Source: Candidatus Electrothrix rattekaaiensis (GTDB lineage Bacteria; Desulfobacterota; Desulfobulbia; Desulfobulbales; Desulfobulbaceae). From it: 64,000 bases of DNA. The notes under the pieces were generated by a model that was not told the origin of the DNA, did not search any database, and saw only the letters and a list, made by a program, of their open reading frames with translations. This document shows positions 45,089-53,049 of this stretch, in pieces. The first letter of the stretch is position 1; each line of letters starts with the position of its first letter. The stretch is from the NCBI GenBank assembly GCA_032595675.1, contig JAVQMD010000001.1:1520640-1584639 (forward strand), read 5' to 3'. Made by a program: the position numbers and the translations under genes.

Positions 45089-46678
45089 TCAATTATGCTC
45101 GCGAGTGGTATGAAAGACAATCTCCGGGAATAGCTCCGCTGTATGATTGAGCCGCCATTGCCCATCGGCCATAAAAGCCAGATGCCCTTCCGCATCATGG
45201 GCCAGATTACCCTGATTCTTGGCCTCAAAGGCCTTGAGCTTTTTCGGATCATCACAGGTCACCCAGCGGGCAAGGCTGTATTGCACGGTTTCGTAAATCG
45301 CATCCACGTTGTACTCAGCCTTGAGCCGGGCCATAGTGACCTCGAACTGAAGCACACCTACCGCCCCGAGAATATAATCACTGCCCATGACCGGGCGGAA
45401 CATCTGCACAGCCCCTTCTTCCGCCATCTGCATCAACCCCTTATGGAGCTGTTTGGTTTTGAGCGGATTTTTCAAAAGCACCCGCCGGAAATGCTCAGGC
45501 GCAAAGTTAGGAATACCGGTGAATTTGAGAAGCTCCTTATCAGAGAAGGTATCGCCGATCTTAATGGTGCCGTGGTTATGGATGCCGATAATATCTCCAG
45601 GATAGGCCTCATCCACACTGGCCCTGTTCTGGGCCATAAAGACCGTGGCCTTGCTCAGATTGACTTCCTTACCCAGGCGATGATGCCTGACCCGCATCCC
45701 ACGAGTGAACTTGCCAGAGCAGATACGAAAAAAGGCAATCCGGTCACGATGGGCCGGGTCCATATTGGCTTGGATCTTAAAGGTAAAGCCGCTGAATGCC
45801 TCCTCATCAGGAGCTACCTCACGGGAGAGAGCAGCGCGGGGGCCGGGAGACGGGGAAAGCTCGACAAAATTATCCAGCAGTTCTTTGACCCCGAAATTAT
45901 TAATGGCACTGCCAAAGAACACCGGTGTCTGCCCTGCCTTGAGATACTCCTCATGCTCAAAGGGATTGGCGGCTCCGTGCAACAACTCGATATCCTCCCG
46001 CAGCTGGTCAGCATCAGGACCACCTAATAACTCATCCAAGCGGGGATCATCCAGCCCCTTGACGGTGATACGATCCTCGGGCCGGGTTTCCTGGCTCGGG
46101 GTGAAGAGATTCAGCTCATTGCGATGGAGATCGTATACGCCCTTGAAGCGTTTCCCCATGCCGATGGGCCAGGACAGGGGGGCACATTCGATCTGAAGCT
46201 TCTCCTCAATATCAGCAAGGATATCCAAGGGATCCATGCCGTCCCGGTCCAGCTTATTGATAAAGGTGATGATAGGGGTATTGCGCATCCGGCAGACCTC
46301 CATCAACTTGGTGGTCTGGGTCTCTACGCCCTTGGCCGAATCAATCACCATCAGGGCCGAGTCCACAGCGGTCAGTACCCGATAGGTGTCTTCGGAAAAA
46401 TCCTGATGGCCCGGTGTGTCCAGCAGGTTGATCTCGAAATCCCGGTAATTGAACTTCATCACCGAGGTGGTCACGGAAATGCCGCGTTCCTGCTCAATGG
46501 ACATCCAGTCACTGGTAGCATGGTTGGCGGTTTTACGGGATTTGACTGCGCCCGCCATTTTGATAGCCCCGCCAAAGAGAAGGAGTTTTTCGGTCAGGGT
46601 GGTTTTGCCTGCATCTGGATGGCTGATAATGCCAAAGGTGCGCCGTTTTTCTATTTCTCTTTTCAGCTTGCTGCTCAC
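45089..46678 (-). CDS. prfC: Peptide chain release factor 3
   Basis: A translational GTPase that removes RF1/RF2 from the ribosome after termination. [28 protein letters not shown] (G1), [13 protein letters not shown] (G2), [36 protein letters not shown] (G3), [13 protein letters not shown] (G4). The C-terminal region has [24 protein letters not shown]. The start is taken as GTG at 46678, with AAAGG 7 bases upstream, giving 529 residues, the same length as E. coli RF3. An ATG at 46750 would add 24 non-conserved residues. Confidence 0.95.
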   Translation of the reverse strand: MSSKLKREIEKRRTFGIISHPDAGKTTLTEKLLLFGGAIKMAGAVKSRKTANHATSDWMSIEQERGISVTTSVMKFNYRDFEINLLDTPGHQDFSEDTYRVLTAVDSALMVIDSAKGVETQTTKLMEVCRMRNTPIITFINKLDRDGMDPLDILADIEEKLQIECAPLSWPIGMGKRFKGVYDLHRNELNLFTPSQETRPEDRITVKGLDDPRLDELLGGPDADQLREDIELLHGAANPFEHEEYLKAGQTPVFFGSAINNFGVKELLDNFVELSPSPGPRAALSREVAPDEEAFSGFTFKIQANMDPAHRDRIAFFRICSGKFTRGMRVRHHRLGKEVNLSKATVFMAQNRASVDEAYPGDIIGIHNHGTIKIGDTFSDKELLKFTGIPNFAPEHFRRVLLKNPLKTKQLHKGLMQMAEEGAVQMFRPVMGSDYILGAVGVLQFEVTMARLKAEYNVDAIYETVQYSLARWVTCDDPKKLKAFEAKNQGNLAHDAEGHLAFMADGQWRLNHTAELFPEIVFHTTREHN

Positions 46679-46932
46679 AAAGGTACCTTTATCGGCTTGA
46701 CCGATGGTTAGAATTATGTGTACATTTTTTCCAAAAGCGTTTTTTCTCACCTCTCGTGAAGGACAACAGGCGAAAAACTTCGCTCCGCTTTCTTTGGCAG
46801 CAAAATACTGCCTTTTGCTCTTTTATGCAAGAAGCGTCAACAGCAGGAAGAAGTTCTTTTTTTTCTTTTCTTATGCATTATCAAATTGCTATGAATTTGC
46901 AACGATGAAAAAATCCGGCATCATGTATAAAA

Positions 46933-47427
46933 ATGTATAGAAGTACGCTCTCTACCCCGATCGGCCTGATCCGACTCATTGCTGATGATCATGCCTTGTA
47001 CCAAATTTCGTTTCCTGGCGGGAAGATAAATCCGCCTAATGTCGTTTCGGCACTGAATGATCATCCACTGCTTTGCCGGGCCAAAGTCCATCTTGATGAG
47101 TATTTTCAAGGTATAAGGAAAAACTTTGATCTACCTCTGAACCCACAGGGCACCACCTTTCAGCAGGAGGTCTGGGCCTGTATCCAGGAAATCCCCTATG
47201 GCAAAACTAAAACCTACAGCGAAATTGCTGCTGCGCTCGGTAACGTGAACAAGGCCAGGGCGGTGGGCGGGGCGGCCAATAAAAATCCCCTGCCCATCGT
47301 GATTCCCTGCCATCGGGTGATAGGAAATTCTGGCAGGCTGACCGGTTTTGCGGGTGGGTTGGAAGTCAAAAAATATCTGCTGGAATTAGAACAAAAAGAA
47401 CAAAAAAAGGGATCAGACATCTGCTAG
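46933..47427 (+). CDS. ogt: Methylated-DNA--protein-cysteine methyltransferase
   Basis: A 164-residue O6-alkylguanine-DNA alkyltransferase. The N-terminal ribonuclease-like domain (MYRSTLSTPIGLIRLIADDHALYQISFP) precedes the C-terminal DNA-binding and active-site region: FQQEVWACIQEIPYGKTKTYSEIAAALG, ARAVGGAANKNPLPIVIPCHRVIGNSGRLTGFAGGLEVKKYLLELE. The Cys in PCHRV accepts the alkyl group. Without an Ada regulatory domain it is the constitutive Ogt/MGMT type. Confidence 0.95.
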   Translation: MYRSTLSTPIGLIRLIADDHALYQISFPGGKINPPNVVSALNDHPLLCRAKVHLDEYFQGIRKNFDLPLNPQGTTFQQEVWACIQEIPYGKTKTYSEIAAALGNVNKARAVGGAANKNPLPIVIPCHRVIGNSGRLTGFAGGLEVKKYLLELEQKEQKKGSDIC

Positions 47428-47450
47428 TGCAGACATCCGAACCCTTTTAT
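47405..47450 (+). terminator. Terminator overlapping the ogt stop codon
   Basis: Nested stems, AAAAGGG (47405-47411) with CCCTTTT (47442-47448) and TCTGC (47420-47424) with GCAGA (47429-47433), are followed by TTATT. The inner loop contains the ogt TAG. Confidence 0.6.
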
Positions 47451-47476
47451 TGAGCGGTTTTGAAGAGATTCAGCTT

Positions 47477-49834
47477 TTAAAACGGTCGCATGGTCCAAAT
47501 CCCGCAGGGACAGGTGTCAGCGCAGAACCCGCAGGCGATGCACTTGCTGTCATCAGACACATACTCAAAGCTGACTCCCTCCGGCTCGGCAGCCACAGCC
47601 TCTCGTCGGGAGATTGCATGGGTCGGACAAATGGTCTCGCAGAGATGGCAGTCGCGACAGGAACCGCAACTCAGGCAACGGGCCGCCTGCTGGCTTTCTG
47701 TATCGCCCTTTTCTTCAGCCGGATCATAATGAGCAATAGTCAGAGCCTCGTACTGGATCAATTTTTGGGCAAAGGGTTTCCACTCTTTTTCGCTGAGGAC
47801 AGAGGCAAGGTATTCCGCTGTCCGCTTGGCCGCACCCAAGGCATTGGTGGCCAGACCGGGCCGCTCAACATCGCCTATAGCAAGAATTCTTTCATCACTG
47901 GTGCGACCGGCGTCATCGGTCTTGATCCAGGAACCGCCTGCAATATTCACTACCTCGACGCTCTCAGGCAGAAAGGGCAGATTGGGCACATCACCGATGG
48001 AGATAATCACGGTCTGCGCCGGAATCAGCTCATCCTTATCCGTGAACAGTCCCTCTTCCGTCACTTCCTTGGTCATGACCGGCCATTTGAAGGTCGCGCC
48101 CAGGGCCTCAGCTGCATCGCGCTCTTTGCCGAAAGCCAAAGGCTTCTGGATATCCACCAGGGTCACTTCTTCAGCACCGAGACGATAACATTCCGCTGCC
48201 ACGTCACAGCCTACATTACCGGCACCAATAATCACCACCTGTTTGCCAGTTTCCAGAGGCGAATCACTCTTGGCCGCCTTCAGGTAATCTAGTGCTGGGA
48301 TAACCCGCTCATGACCGGTAAAGGGGATGGTCTTGGGCTGGTGAGTACCAACGGCAACGATAACATAATCGTATTCTGCCTTCAGCTCTTCCAACTTCTC
48401 CTTGGTCATTTCAGTGCCAAAACTGACAGTGATCAGCTCGTTCTTGAGAAAACGCTCCACCTCCATCTGCCAAACCGCCTTGGTCAGGCGTTCCCAAGGA
48501 ATGGTCTGGGCCAGCTTACCGCCCAGTTCCTCGCTCCGCTCAAAGATATGGGCCTCAATTCCGGCTAGTGCTAAATGCCAAGCCGCACCCATACCTGCCG
48601 GTCCGCCACCGATGATCGCTACCTTATGACCAGTTGCAGGCTTGCACTTGGGCGGATCAACATTATGCACCGCCTGACCCAGTACGGCAGCATCAATGGA
48701 ATAATCCACCTTCTTACGGGAGCAGTTCTGGATACAGAGGTTCGGACAGATGGTACCGCAGACTGAAGCCGGTAAAGGCGTATAGCGGAGCAGCATCTCA
48801 TAGGCTTCATCATTTCTGCCCTCACGGATCATACGCAGCCGATCAATGGTCGGAATATGCATGGGGCAATAATAGGTACAAGGCGCGGCAGAATCACGGT
48901 TCACCCAGTAGGGACTGCGTCGCCGCAGATCACCGCTTTCCACTACCCCGATGACCGAGCGGTCAAGGCCCGGAGCCAAATCGCGGAGAGGATCACCGCC
49001 ACCGAAACCGTTGTTCCAGATGCGGGCCGCAAACTCGGACATGGGCATGGGGCCGGAGAACATCAAAGCCCGCTCCTGAGCAGTTACTGCAGTAAGCAGA
49101 TTCCACTCATCCCGGTTGCTCAAGGTCTCCAGGAGTTCCGGGCGACCGATAGCCTCCAGATAACCCGGTAAGCGGTCCAAGAGCCACTGCCATTCCTCAT
49201 CGGATGGCTTGGTCAATTTTGCATTATTACGTGAATAGCTATCATCGGTCTTGCCGCGAAAATAGACTTGGCCGCCGACCATACCTACGCAGGGACGATA
49301 GCCTAAGACATTGTCCGGGTTCTTGGTCTCATGACCGCAGACAACCGCAATGCCGCCACAGTTGAACTCGGCAAAGGTGTCGCCCACAGAACCCAAGACC
49401 CACATCTCCGGCTTCTCGTATTCCGGATTCCACTTGGTCATGGTCAGACCGCGAGCACCGATGGAACCGCCGATCATTACCCGACCACCGGCCATAGCGT
49501 TGCAGATACCATTGGTAGCATCGCCTTTGACAACGATGTCCGCACCGATGTTCAGGTAGCCCACATCGTCCGAGGCCGAGCCTTCACAGATGATGGTGGA
49601 ACCGGGCATGCCCATACAGCCTACGCGCTGTCCTGCCGGGCCGGTGATACGGATGGTCAGAGGACGCTCCACATTACCCAGTCGCAGCCCGATATTATGT
49701 TGACCAAAGGACTCCAGACGCAATTCGTCGGCATCAGCCGCCGCACCGCGCACCTCTTCTTCAAAGATCTTGGACGTCAGGCGCAGGCCCTTTGCGTCTT
49801 TGCCGCTTACTGTTATTATTTTTCGCTCACTCAT
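47477..49834 (-). CDS. Glutamate synthase GXGXG domain fused to FAD-dependent oxidoreductase and ferredoxin domains
   Basis: A 785-residue third piece of a split glutamate synthase. Residues ~1-240 are the GXGXG beta-helix (GCMGMPGSTIICEG, GADIVVKGDATNGICNAMAGGRVMIGGSIGARGL). A Cys-rich GltD-like region follows (CTYYCPMHIPTIDRLRMI, VCGTICPNLCIQNCSRK), then an FAD/NAD(P) reductase (KVAIIGGGPAGMGAAWHLA, QVVIIGAGNVGCDVAAECYRLG, ERILAIGDVERPG). Two [4Fe-4S] motifs close the protein (CLSCGSCRDCHLCETICP and CIACGFCADTCPCG). It passes electrons to the FMN subunit encoded 3.2 kb upstream. The start is 10 bases after the Fic stop. Confidence 0.93.
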   Translation of the reverse strand: MSERKIITVSGKDAKGLRLTSKIFEEEVRGAAADADELRLESFGQHNIGLRLGNVERPLTIRITGPAGQRVGCMGMPGSTIICEGSASDDVGYLNIGADIVVKGDATNGICNAMAGGRVMIGGSIGARGLTMTKWNPEYEKPEMWVLGSVGDTFAEFNCGGIAVVCGHETKNPDNVLGYRPCVGMVGGQVYFRGKTDDSYSRNNAKLTKPSDEEWQWLLDRLPGYLEAIGRPELLETLSNRDEWNLLTAVTAQERALMFSGPMPMSEFAARIWNNGFGGGDPLRDLAPGLDRSVIGVVESGDLRRRSPYWVNRDSAAPCTYYCPMHIPTIDRLRMIREGRNDEAYEMLLRYTPLPASVCGTICPNLCIQNCSRKKVDYSIDAAVLGQAVHNVDPPKCKPATGHKVAIIGGGPAGMGAAWHLALAGIEAHIFERSEELGGKLAQTIPWERLTKAVWQMEVERFLKNELITVSFGTEMTKEKLEELKAEYDYVIVAVGTHQPKTIPFTGHERVIPALDYLKAAKSDSPLETGKQVVIIGAGNVGCDVAAECYRLGAEEVTLVDIQKPLAFGKERDAAEALGATFKWPVMTKEVTEEGLFTDKDELIPAQTVIISIGDVPNLPFLPESVEVVNIAGGSWIKTDDAGRTSDERILAIGDVERPGLATNALGAAKRTAEYLASVLSEKEWKPFAQKLIQYEALTIAHYDPAEEKGDTESQQAARCLSCGSCRDCHLCETICPTHAISRREAVAAEPEGVSFEYVSDDSKCIACGFCADTCPCGIWTMRPF

Positions 49835-49844
49835 AGGTATAAAA

Positions 49845-50567
49845 TCAGTGATTATGGGCAGCCTGCCCGTGTATCTGGTTTTCTTTCATTATATTGATAA
49901 TTTTTTCATCCAAGCAGGAACGAAGAAAATTGTTCATCGCGTCCTGTTTCCCGGTTGTGTACAAATCAAGCATCAGCCGGTTGAATTCCAATTGTCGCTT
50001 TGCCGGAAGGTTAATAGCCGGAAAGCCGTTTTGCAGCAGAAAGCCGTTCATCATAAAGCGACCCATCCGTTTATTGACATCATAGAAGAACTGGCAACGG
50101 GCCATAGTCAAAAAATAATGGATGGCCTGATCATAGACATCTACTATTTTCTCAGCATCTTCAATCATCTTGGCAATCAGTTCCGGCAGCTTGCTTGCTG
50201 ATGGCGGCATATATTCTGTTCCGGCTATCATCACTCCGCCGGAGCGAAATCGACCCCATTCCAAGGCATCTTCTTTAGCCGCGATTCCATGTAGCTTGCA
50301 AGCAATCTCGGCAGTAACAGCAAACCGGTCGTTTTTCACCAAGGCAAAGACTTCCTGCCAAGCATTGGACTGATTAAGAACAATCTGCTGATCACTGAGC
50401 TTATGGCCGCCAACGGTTATGCCGTCCAGCAGGGTCTGTACTTCGGGCAAGGTATAGTTGATTCCCTCAAGATTGACTGCATCGCAGACCAATTCGGACA
50501 ATTGCCGTTTGGCCAGCATCAATGCCTTGGCCTTGTTGGGCGGCATGTTCCAGCGGGAATCTCTCAT
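49845..50567 (-). CDS. Fic-family protein with degenerate catalytic motif
   Basis: A 240-residue Fic-fold protein. The N-terminal helix region, VCDAVNLEGINYTLPEVQTLLDG, resembles the inhibitory (S/T)xxxEG motif. The core is WGRFRSGGVMIAGTEYMPPSASKLPELIAKMI, then the Fic loop CQFFYDVNKRMGRFMMNGFLL. The consensus HPFxxGNGR is changed: the catalytic His is Gln and the Gly before Asn is Val. Fic proteins of this subgroup often carry QFFYDGNKR, so non-AMPylating or altered chemistry is likely. It is the last inserted gene before the GXGXG/FAD subunit and has no separate antitoxin. Confidence 0.88.
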   Translation of the reverse strand: MRDSRWNMPPNKAKALMLAKRQLSELVCDAVNLEGINYTLPEVQTLLDGITVGGHKLSDQQIVLNQSNAWQEVFALVKNDRFAVTAEIACKLHGIAAKEDALEWGRFRSGGVMIAGTEYMPPSASKLPELIAKMIEDAEKIVDVYDQAIHYFLTMARCQFFYDVNKRMGRFMMNGFLLQNGFPAINLPAKRQLEFNRLMLDLYTTGKQDAMNNFLRSCLDEKIINIMKENQIHGQAAHNH

Positions 50568-50570
50568 ATT

Positions 50571-50894
50571 TTAGACGATTATACGTATTCCTTCCCGACG
50601 GGCAACTTCAATAATTGTACTCTCGTCATCTTGTTCCCAGCGATTCATTCCAACCGGAATCGGCTCTATCCGATTATCTGTTCGAGCTGCTGTTTTCCAT
50701 AAGAGTTTTATATCATCACGACTATATGATTTATCGTATAATTTTGATACTACCAATAAATCAATGTCACTCCATTTATGAATGTCTCCTCGGGCATGGG
50801 AGCCGAAAATAACGCCGAATCGAACCGGGATGCCAAGCCGTAAAAGTTCTCGTAAATACTTTTTCACTGACTGTTTAATTGATTCTTCAGGCAT
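50571..50894 (-). CDS. MNT-type nucleotidyltransferase (antitoxin-like)
   Basis: A 107-residue minimal nucleotidyltransferase. The signature GVIFGSHARGDIHKWSDIDLLVVS is complete (GSxARG...SDIDLLV), with a third carboxylate likely in RIEPIPVG. MNT proteins are the antitoxins of HEPN/MNT pairs and can adenylylate the HEPN toxin. It lies directly downstream of the HEPN gene; with the HEPN frame restored the two would overlap by about 31 bases. A gap of 3 bases separates it from Fic. Confidence 0.9.
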   Translation of the reverse strand: MPEESIKQSVKKYLRELLRLGIPVRFGVIFGSHARGDIHKWSDIDLLVVSKLYDKSYSRDDIKLLWKTAARTDNRIEPIPVGMNRWEQDDESTIIEVARREGIRIIV

Positions 50895-50912
50895 TTCAGC
50901 ACGTTTTCGGTC

Positions 50913-51254
50913 TTATTTACAAGCGTTCCCGCCTCTTGCAGTGAGGGAAGACCCCCCCCAGAGTTCAGGATAACGGCCTTCAATATTACATGGATTCATT
51001 TCTGATAAAAGATCTAACTGCTCTGTATCAAAAACGACACCGGACAGTTCAGCAAGCCGTACAAGGTTATGAATTCTCGGAGCGATATCTCCAGTATGAC
51101 GACAAACATGGGCTTTGAGAATCTTTTCTATAGTCAGATGCAGGAAGAAGAGGCCATGACGAATTTTATTCGATTTAATGAGTTGGCCTGCCACCTCAAA
51201 ATCTTCCTCCGCTCCTGTGCGCCAGTGAGAAATATGCTTTTCGATATCTACCAT
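50913..51254 (-). CDS. HEPN-domain protein, C-terminus frameshifted at an 8-G run
   Basis: HEPN-fold toxin-like protein, start ATG 51254. EKHISHWRTGAEEDFEVAGQLIKSNKIRHGLFFLHLTIEKILKAHVCRHTGDIAPRIHNLVRLAELSG is typical HEPN. After RYPELWGG the frame runs through eight consecutive G (50950s region) into a short aberrant tail, SSLTARGGNACK. With seven G the frame would continue LPSLQEAGTLVNKTENVLKCLKNQLNSQ, the normal helical HEPN end, stopping at 50864 inside the MNT gene. Either a disabled or phase-variable toxin, or a base-calling error. Confidence 0.82.
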   Translation of the reverse strand: MVDIEKHISHWRTGAEEDFEVAGQLIKSNKIRHGLFFLHLTIEKILKAHVCRHTGDIAPRIHNLVRLAELSGVVFDTEQLDLLSEMNPCNIEGRYPELWGGSSLTARGGNACK

Positions 51255-51256
51255 AA

Positions 51257-51898
51257 TCAACGAAGATTATCCTGGATAATCCGGTCAATCAAAAGCTGTG
51301 TATGGCGCAAAATGCCGACAATCTGCATGATATCATCTTTTGTCGCATCATAAGCCAGACTTTCTGCGTATACCTTCTCTTCCAATACAACAAAATACCA
51401 ATGTCTGCCGATGATATAGGCTCCGTAAATCGGATGGGGTCGGCTATTCAATGCCTGCGCGGCGACCATCTCCGCCAGCAGCTGTCCAAGCGGATCATTG
51501 GACGTATCCAGTTGCTTCTTATACTCGTGGAGAAAAAAGACCGGTTCTTTCGGGAACTGGGTTCCTGATGCCACCAAAAAATCAACAACACCCCAAATTC
51601 TTTTATCTTCAGCATAGTTGACCGACAATTCACGCTCCAGAAAAGGTCGATACGAAGGCTGATAAAATTCTACAAAATCCAGTAAAAATGCTATGAAGTA
51701 AATTTTTAATTCTTCTTCATTCCAATCGTGGGCATGGGTGCGTAGTTTTTCCGCCAGCCGCCCTAACCGGGCAGCCTCGTCATCGGATACTGCTTGGATA
51801 TCGGTCAGCCATGTCTGAAGAGTCGAGCTATCCCTTACAGATGAAAGTCCAAATTCTTCCTCAACATCCTGTTTTGTCCATTGGGAGAAAGATTTCAT
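51257..51898 (-). CDS. PD-(D/E)XK-like protein of unknown function
   Basis: A 213-residue protein. The N-terminal half is helical (LGRLAEKLRTHAHDWNEEELKIYFIAFLLDFVEFYQPSYRPFLERELSVNYA). The middle has a nuclease-like core: VVDFLVASG, FFLHEYKKQ, DPLGQLLAEMVAAQAL, then YGAYIIGRHWYFVVLEEKVYAES. D...ExK plus a downstream Gln fits the PD-(D/E)XK fold. No exact family is recognised. It ends just before the HEPN start (TGA overlapping the HEPN leader), so it is co-translated with it. A role in mobile-element or defence biology is inference from fold and neighbours. Confidence 0.7.
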   Translation of the reverse strand: MKSFSQWTKQDVEEEFGLSSVRDSSTLQTWLTDIQAVSDDEAARLGRLAEKLRTHAHDWNEEELKIYFIAFLLDFVEFYQPSYRPFLERELSVNYAEDKRIWGVVDFLVASGTQFPKEPVFFLHEYKKQLDTSNDPLGQLLAEMVAAQALNSRPHPIYGAYIIGRHWYFVVLEEKVYAESLAYDATKDDIMQIVGILRHTQLLIDRIIQDNLR

Positions 51899-51999
51899 AA
51901 TATATTCTCATGCCAAGTAAGGTTTGGCTAACGCTTTCCGAGTCGGGAAAATACTTTCGGACATCGGGGGCAGCAACACTGCTGCCAGTCAGAAACGGC

Positions 52000-52227
52000 T
52001 CAACAAAATGCAGCCACAGGAACCGGGCGTTCCTCTGCGAAACTCTTTCTATGCAATTTTATCCGTTCAATTTCATGAAGCGTATTTGCCGTCAGATAAC
52101 TTTCTTTACATTGAGAACAATGAACAGTTGGAATATTCTCAATGAGAAGCAGCTTTTCCTGCTTGCCATAACTCCGCGTTACATAACGAATCTTCGCACT
52201 GTCTTTTCCGCAGATATCACAGTTCAT
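52000..52227 (-). CDS. YgiT-type zinc finger protein
   Basis: A 75-residue YgiT-type zinc finger (MqsA N-terminal-like): MNCDICGKDSAKIRYVTRSYGKQEKLLLIENIPTVHCSQCKESYLTANTLHEIERIKLHRKSFAEERPVPVAAF. The two CxxC pairs (CDIC, CSQC) bind zinc. The start at 52227 follows AAAAG and comes 4 bases after the stop of the upstream small gene. YgiT proteins usually pair with a DUF4258 or MqsR toxin; neither is present here, so it may now serve with the PIN/antitoxin pair or be an orphan. Confidence 0.87.
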   Translation of the reverse strand: MNCDICGKDSAKIRYVTRSYGKQEKLLLIENIPTVHCSQCKESYLTANTLHEIERIKLHRKSFAEERPVPVAAFC

Positions 52228-52231
52228 CTTT

Positions 52232-52459
52232 TCACATTTTTTCTTTCCAAGAAAGAACTTCAGAATGCATTTTATCAATACAAGTGTCCCCCCAATATTC
52301 AGCAATATCTTTCACACTGTCTCCTTTTCCGCGCTCAAGGAGGACGGTAAATTCCATGGCTTTCTGAAGGCCGAGTTGTTCTACTAAGATAGACCAGCCT
52401 TGTTGAAGCAATTTTATTGCATCTGTCGGCCCTGCCGGATGAACAAGCGTTTCTTTCAT
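52232..52459 (-). CDS. Small antitoxin-like protein
   Basis: A 75-residue acidic protein: MKETLVHPAGPTDAIKLLQQGWSILVEQLGLQKAMEFTVLLERGKGDSVKDIAEYWGDTCIDKMHSEVLSWKEKM. I do not recognise a named family. The size, the 4-base ATGA overlap with the PIN gene and the position suggest it is the PIN partner's antitoxin. Gene order would then be toxin first, which is less common for VapBC. Confidence 0.65.
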   Translation of the reverse strand: MKETLVHPAGPTDAIKLLQQGWSILVEQLGLQKAMEFTVLLERGKGDSVKDIAEYWGDTCIDKMHSEVLSWKEKM

Positions 52460-52953
52460 AAAAAATCTCCCTGCTGTAATCGTTCTGCAAACCGTTGCGG
52501 ATTCATGACGGAAAAATACTCCAGGCGATATGGTTTGCCGAGCCGCCTATAACAACGGGCATGTTTTATTGCTGTGACTGTATTATCGCATGACAGACAA
52601 TACTGCGCACCTCCTAAAATTGCCGATGCCACATGAAGCGCATCGCGGGATTTTGTATGACATTGCCGTTGAATCTGTTTTCCAAGTTCAAGGGCCTCAT
52701 CAGACTGTTCCGTATGCCGTGTACAAAGAGAGAGGTACTGCAACACTTTTGCCCGCTTTTCTTCGTCAAAAATATTATATATTTCAAACAGAAGGATATC
52801 CGAGCTTAACAGCAGAATCTTTTCATTTCTGACTGCTTCAATAATCACGAGAAGTGAATCTGTTTCTTTGCGAATTCGTGATTGTGTCTGATCATCAAAT
52901 GGTCGTGCGTAGGAATTGGTGTCAAAATAAATCAACACGGGCTTCTCTGACAC
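52456..52953 (-). CDS. PIN-domain RNase (toxin-like)
   Basis: A 165-residue PIN protein. Acidic residues of the active site appear in LIYFDTNSYARPFDD, LLSSDILLFEIYNIF, KSRDALHVASAILGGAQYCLSCDNTVTAIKHA. The initiation codon is GTG at 52953 with AAGGAG 7 bases upstream. It is the first of seven co-oriented genes lying between two glutamate synthase genes. VapC-type toxins cleave tRNA or rRNA; the target here is unknown. Confidence 0.88.
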   Translation of the reverse strand: MSEKPVLIYFDTNSYARPFDDQTQSRIRKETDSLLVIIEAVRNEKILLLSSDILLFEIYNIFDEEKRAKVLQYLSLCTRHTEQSDEALELGKQIQRQCHTKSRDALHVASAILGGAQYCLSCDNTVTAIKHARCYRRLGKPYRLEYFSVMNPQRFAERLQQGDFL

Positions 52954-53000
52954 AATATGCTCCTTTATACTTTTCTCTTTTGCAAATCAATAAACTTGCG

Positions 53001-53039
53001 GTCTACACCGCCGTCATGAATAAACACGGCAGTGTAGAC
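53001..53039. terminator. Strong hairpin between the FMN glutamate synthase gene and the PIN gene
   Basis: GTCTACAC (53001-53008) and GTGTAGAC (53032-53039) extend inward through a near-complete CGCCGT/ACGGC match, giving about 13 paired bases. There is no T tract on the minus strand, so it may attenuate, protect the mRNA 3' end, or mark an insertion junction. Confidence 0.6.
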
Positions 53040-53049
53040 AAATCCAACC

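Noticed and set aside
45143-46027. 294-codon plus-strand frame
   Set aside because: Antisense to prfC, which has all GTPase motifs; the antisense product matches nothing recognisable.
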